64,000 nucleotides of DNA from an uncultured Fidelibacterota bacterium (lineage in GTDB: Bacteria > Fidelibacterota > Marinisomatia > Marinisomatales > Marinisomataceae): positions 200,001-264,000 of the forward strand of contig CACBFQ010000001.1 of NCBI GenBank assembly GCA_902538565.1. Reading direction: 5' to 3'. Of the stretch, positions 60,100 to 64,000 are shown piece by piece; within the stretch, counting starts at the first letter, position 1, and each line of letters begins with the position of its first letter. The position numbers were made by a program, and so were the translations under genes. Below the pieces are notes generated by a model. That model saw nothing but the letters and a program-made list of their open reading frames with translations. It had not been told where the DNA came from and searched no databases.

Positions 60100-60750
60100 A
60101 TGAAAGATAAAATAAAAAAAACATGTGACTGTGATTGCTTAGATAAGCAAGCCACAGACCCTTCTCGAAGAGATTTTATCAGAAAAGCATCAACCTTAAC
60201 CCTAATTGGTGGATCTGCATTCATTCTTGAAGCTTGCGGTGGTGGAGGTTCTCCAACATCTTCAGGTGGAGATACTTATGGAGGTGGAGATACTGGTGGT
60301 GGTAATACTGGTGGTGGTAATACTGGCGGTGGCGGTAATTCTGGCGGCGGTAATTCTGGCGGCGGTAATAATGGTGGCGGTTCTGGAGATACAGGATACA
60401 ACTATGATGTATCAACAGGAGTAATTACCATTAACATTACTATGATCTATGAAACATTACAAACCATTGGAAATGGAATTGCTCTTAGTGGAAGTGATAC
60501 ATTCGATAATAGGGGTATCATTGTCTTAAGGACAAGTAATTCTGGTATTCGAGCTTTGTCAAGAAATTGTACTCACGCTGGTTTTACAGTGAATATTAAT
60601 AATGCTGCAAATAACTTAATTTGTCCAAGTCATAACTCTGTTTTTGACTTGAATGGAAATGTTATATCTGGTCCAGCCTCAGGATCTTTAACTAGATACC
60701 AGGCTTCATTAAATGCAGACAGTACAATAATTACAATTACTCAGGGCTAG
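60100..60750 (+). CDS. Tat-exported Rieske [2Fe-2S] lipoprotein with Gly/Asn/Thr-rich linker
   Basis: Tat motif SRRDFIRKA; lipobox LEAC; Rieske ligands CTHAG...CPSH. Confidence 0.88.
   Translation: MKDKIKKTCDCDCLDKQATDPSRRDFIRKASTLTLIGGSAFILEACGGGGSPTSSGGDTYGGGDTGGGNTGGGNTGGGGNSGGGNSGGGNNGGGSGDTGYNYDVSTGVITINITMIYETLQTIGNGIALSGSDTFDNRGIIVLRTSNSGIRALSRNCTHAGFTVNINNAANNLICPSHNSVFDLNGNVISGPASGSLTRYQASLNADSTIITITQG
60237..60389 (+). repeat. In-frame Gly-rich microsatellite-like repeat (GGTGGTAATACTGGTGGTGG / GGCGGCGGTAATTCT units)
   Basis: Tandem GGGNTGGGNTGGGGNSGGGNSGGGNNGGGSG coding repeats. Confidence 0.85.
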
Positions 60751-61474
60751 TAATTTTTTCTAGTTCTTTTACTTCCTTTGTAATCTTGGTTTCGAGTTCT
60801 TTAGTCAATTTTGAAAGAGCCTTATTATAAGCTGTTTTAGTAAGCTTTTCGGTTCTAGGGGGATCAACTTTTGGTAAGATTTTGACCGTAATTGGTACAG
60901 ACTGCATCCATTTTTCACCTTTTGGCCATGCTTTTTCTGCACCAATAATTGCGGCTGGCAAGATAGGTACATCCAATCCCATGGAAAATTTCACTGCACC
61001 CTTTCTAAACCTTTGCATTTTTCCAGGCTCTCCTCTGGAACCTTCAGGAAAGATAATAATATTATTTCCAAGGCTCATAAATGCTTTCGAAAGTGTCATA
61101 GTATCTTCCAAGTCTAAAGATTCAGGATTTTGTTTACGACTAATTGGGATAAGGTTAATTAAATTTTTAAAAAATCTTCTTCTAAAATTATTGTCAAACC
61201 AATAATCTTTTGCAGCCAAAAAGCCAAATTTTTCATAACCCATTCTTGTAGCATATGCTAAAATTGCAATGTCCATGTGACTATTATGATTACTCACAAA
61301 AATAAATGGTTGATCCTTAGGTATATTCTCCCTTCCAATCACTTTAACAGGAGTATAGAATGTCAAAACCGTATTAGCATATAGATCAAAAATAAAGGAA
61401 AAGATTTGAAATAATATTGATTTTGGCTCAGCAATATGTTTATAACGAGTGTCTTCTAGTATACTATATTTCAT
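60737..61474 (-). CDS. 1-acyl-sn-glycerol-3-phosphate acyltransferase (PlsC-like)
   Basis: VSNHNSHMDIAIL, FPEGSRGEPGKMQRFRKGAV. Confidence 0.92.
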   Translation of the reverse strand: MKYSILEDTRYKHIAEPKSILFQIFSFIFDLYANTVLTFYTPVKVIGRENIPKDQPFIFVSNHNSHMDIAILAYATRMGYEKFGFLAAKDYWFDNNFRRRFFKNLINLIPISRKQNPESLDLEDTMTLSKAFMSLGNNIIIFPEGSRGEPGKMQRFRKGAVKFSMGLDVPILPAAIIGAEKAWPKGEKWMQSVPITVKILPKVDPPRTEKLTKTAYNKALSKLTKELETKITKEVKELEKITSPE

Positions 61475-61480
61475 AAAAAA

Positions 61481-62278
61481 TTATGCTTCTATTCTTCTAG
61501 CTAAAAAAAAATATAAAGAAGGAGAAAATTTTCTTATATAAACAGCTAACCATGCAATATCATTCCACTTTGCAATTACAGCTTCTCTTTTTTTGCTTTT
61601 AATCGCATTGAGAATTCTCTTGGCTGCCTCAAGAGATGTTAAACCTTTTCGATGACCTCTGTCATCCCTACCATAAGGTTCACCACTAGCAGTTAATGCA
61701 TTTTTACCTACATCAGTTGCTACTCTACCTGGAGCAATTAACGTAACATGAACATTATGATGTATTATTTCCGATCTTATGCTATCAAAAAAACCGTGTA
61801 ATGCAAATTTAGCTGAAGAATAAAATGATCTATTTCTTGATCCAACTAGGCCTGCAACACTGGTATTTGTTACAATTTGACCAGATTTTTTATCTACCAT
61901 GTGAGGTAAAATTGATTTCGTAAATTGGACAACAGAAAAGAAGTCTAGCTCCATGATTTTATCTAAAACTGATAAATCACTTTCCTCGAAATATCCAAAC
62001 TGACTAACACCAGCATTATTAAACAAAATATCAATTGGGCCTACCTTTTCTATTAACATTTTTACAAAAGAATCAATGTCATCTAAATTAGTTAGATCAA
62101 ATGGATAGATTGAGTAAGAATTCTGATTAAAATCTTTAAATGAATCATACATTTTAGACTCACTTCTAGCTACTAAAATTACTTTAGCGCCTTGCAATAA
62201 GAACTCTTTTGCTGTTGCTTCTCCAATTCCTGAAGAAGCACCAGTTACTATGACTGTTTTTCCTTTAAAATAAGACAT
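61481..62278 (-). CDS. Short-chain dehydrogenase/reductase (SDR)
   Basis: VTGASSGIGEATAKEF, NNAGVSQFG, YSSAKFALHGF. Confidence 0.92.
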   Translation of the reverse strand: MSYFKGKTVIVTGASSGIGEATAKEFLLQGAKVILVARSESKMYDSFKDFNQNSYSIYPFDLTNLDDIDSFVKMLIEKVGPIDILFNNAGVSQFGYFEESDLSVLDKIMELDFFSVVQFTKSILPHMVDKKSGQIVTNTSVAGLVGSRNRSFYSSAKFALHGFFDSIRSEIIHHNVHVTLIAPGRVATDVGKNALTASGEPYGRDDRGHRKGLTSLEAAKRILNAIKSKKREAVIAKWNDIAWLAVYIRKFSPSLYFFLARRIEA

Positions 62279-62297
62279 TCAAGAAATATAATATATT

Positions 62298-64000
62298 TTA
62301 TCCTTTTACATTCATATTAAATAGTTTCTTTGTCAAAGAAACCATTACAAAAGATGCTAAAATTAATGACAATCCCAGAAATAATAATTCATTTGAATAA
62401 GATGACACTGCACCGAAATCAGAAGCAGCAAATCTATCATAAAATCTCATAAATAATGTATAAAATGGGATCATTGCATAATTGTTCTTAATTATAAATT
62501 TAAAAATTGCAAAAATTAAGGCTCCATAAAGCAGTGCGATCATTATAGAGCTTCTTATATCATATTGAAACCCTACATCACTCGTAAATACTGCAACAAC
62601 TAGCATATAAGCAATCAGGTTACCTTTTATATCGTTACTCCACCCTTTTGTGATATCATGCAACATTGCTGCAAGAAAAATATTAAAAGCAATAGGTCCA
62701 AAAAACGTATATGCATTTAATGTATCATAAAGAGGGTAATATGAAGTAAGATTAAAAATTGCAAAATTTGGATTTAAGTTTAACTGAAAAGAGCCAGCTA
62801 ATACTAATGAAGCAATCATGGTTAATGCAACAATTACTCCTCCAAGAATTGCGTCTTTCATTTTGATATTATTTATTGATGGTTGAACAAGCTTATTTAG
62901 CGTTCCAAACAATAATATATTAATCAATCCAAGAGCAATCAGTGCCCCACCTATAGAAGATATGTAGTATGTAGTCATCAAATTTTCAATAGGTTGATTT
63001 GTTGGCATATTATTAAGGAATGATGAATCATTAAAGACACTAAGAATTCCAAAGATAGCAAATGAACCAAAAATTAGACCTTTTCTGACATTTATCTTTC
63101 GATCCATTAATAACTTAAATGATCTCATTAATAATAATCCTATTACAAAGATTGCACCAGGAACGGTAAATAGAGTGCCTATAATACCTGATAAACCTTC
63201 ACGATCTCGTTTCATTCTTATCCACTCTTCAGGAACAAAAACAAACTTTGTGAATCCAGATATCTGATCACCTGATATGGAAATAATATTTTGAAGCTTT
63301 GCACCTTCATACTCTAGCTCATTATTATCTGTAAAAGTAAATGTCCAATCTAACCTATTAGGCTTTTGAGATTCTTGAGCACTAGTAAGAGTGACTGCGG
63401 ATATATTCATACCCAAGTATTCAACTAACGCATTTTCAGCAAGGACCTGTGCTTCCTCTCTGCTTAGCTGCTTACCCGCTTCTTCTTCTGGAAACCTATT
63501 ATTAAATCTCAATATATTTCCATCGAAATCCATGGATACCATCACTTCTCTTGCACGAGACTCTACTGGACCATCAAATTTTGCAAACCTTACTTTCCAC
63601 CTAGGTCCTAACACGTAAGATCCAAGTAACGATGAATATGTCTCTTGCCCAAGCTCTTCCCAAATGAATGAAGATGCAGGATATGAACTATCATCAAATG
63701 CATAGGCATTATATCCGTCTGGTAATTTGATATTATTATTTGATAAGAATTGATTCGCTATTGAAATTGCCTCTTCTTTGTCAATTGATGGAGAGTTAAT
63801 GGGAACTTCTACATTAGACAGCTTAAGGGTACTGAAAATTCCAATAACAAATAGCAAAGCTATCCCAACAATTTTTGGGTTTAAAACATTAGAAGCAGTT
63901 GGAACTGTACTAATGATTTCTTGTTCTTCCGAAGTTTTTTTCTTTGGTGGAGTAGGTACAAAACCTTCATTTAATGATGTAGAATCAACGTCAGACCATT
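62298..64000 (-). CDS. Large membrane protein with PepSY-like N-terminal extracytoplasmic segments, partial (5' end beyond window)
   Basis: Frame stays open upstream of the called TTG start to the window edge (..WSDVDSTSLNEGFVPTPPKKKTSEEQEIISTVPTASNVLNPKIVGIALLFVIGIF..); ~8 TMs after SREEAQVLAENALVEYLG. Confidence 0.7.
   Translation of the reverse strand, partial: WSDVDSTSLNEGFVPTPPKKKTSEEQEIISTVPTASNVLNPKIVGIALLFVIGIFSTLKLSNVEVPINSPSIDKEEAISIANQFLSNNNIKLPDGYNAYAFDDSSYPASSFIWEELGQETYSSLLGSYVLGPRWKVRFAKFDGPVESRAREVMVSMDFDGNILRFNNRFPEEEAGKQLSREEAQVLAENALVEYLGMNISAVTLTSAQESQKPNRLDWTFTFTDNNELEYEGAKLQNIISISGDQISGFTKFVFVPEEWIRMKRDREGLSGIIGTLFTVPGAIFVIGLLLMRSFKLLMDRKINVRKGLIFGSFAIFGILSVFNDSSFLNNMPTNQPIENLMTTYYISSIGGALIALGLINILLFGTLNKLVQPSINNIKMKDAILGGVIVALTMIASLVLAGSFQLNLNPNFAIFNLTSYYPLYDTLNAYTFFGPIAFNIFLAAMLHDITKGWSNDIKGNLIAYMLVVAVFTSDVGFQYDIRSSIMIALLYGALIFAIFKFIIKNNYAMIPFYTLFMRFYDRFAASDFGAVSSYSNELLFLGLSLILASFVMVSLTKKLFNMNVKG

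Noticed and set aside
60237-60389. Possible CRISPR or intergenic satellite
   Set aside because: Repeat units are short, have no spacers and are in frame within the Rieske CDS.
60206-60424. Overlapping ORFs on both strands across the Gly-rich repeat (60206..60424 +, 60221..60415 -)
   Set aside because: Low-complexity frame artefacts of the repeat inside the Rieske gene.

Overview
AT-rich bacterial chromosomal window, gene-dense, with many 4-nt start/stop overlaps. Signal peptides ending in '..FSQ/..FAQ' and the gene content suggest an FCB-group (Marinimicrobia/Bacteroidota-like) marine bacterium; this is inference only. Contents: a partial 16S rRNA running off the left edge; a TetR-controlled fatty-acid beta-oxidation operon with a perfect 14-bp palindrome at the tetR start; rpe-tkt-rpiB; a ~14.6-kb respiratory supercluster (alternative complex III actA-F, SCO, caa3 oxidase, heme A/O synthesis); SLC13 transporter + Usp; tpx and Fe/Mn-SOD; a TonB receptor; FBA class I and GlpX; an HMA-MauE fusion and a third SCO; tRNA-Lys(CTT); a csp; a NiSOD with a Sec-like leader coupled to a DUF6580-like membrane protein; a lysine-rich mini-protein; a queC-E-D-F operon; a surface-glycan cluster (GT2, tandem GT90s, TagB/F-like, TagD-like); PPK2 + Nudix; an LpxH-like phosphoesterase; and a YceI / four-His membrane protein / Rieske lipoprotein neighbourhood. 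I see no CRISPR array, transposon or prophage. The strongest leads are the YceI + b561-like + Rieske neighbourhood, the exported NiSOD-DUF6580 pair, the CDP-glycerol/GT90 glycan locus, and three unlisted microproteins.
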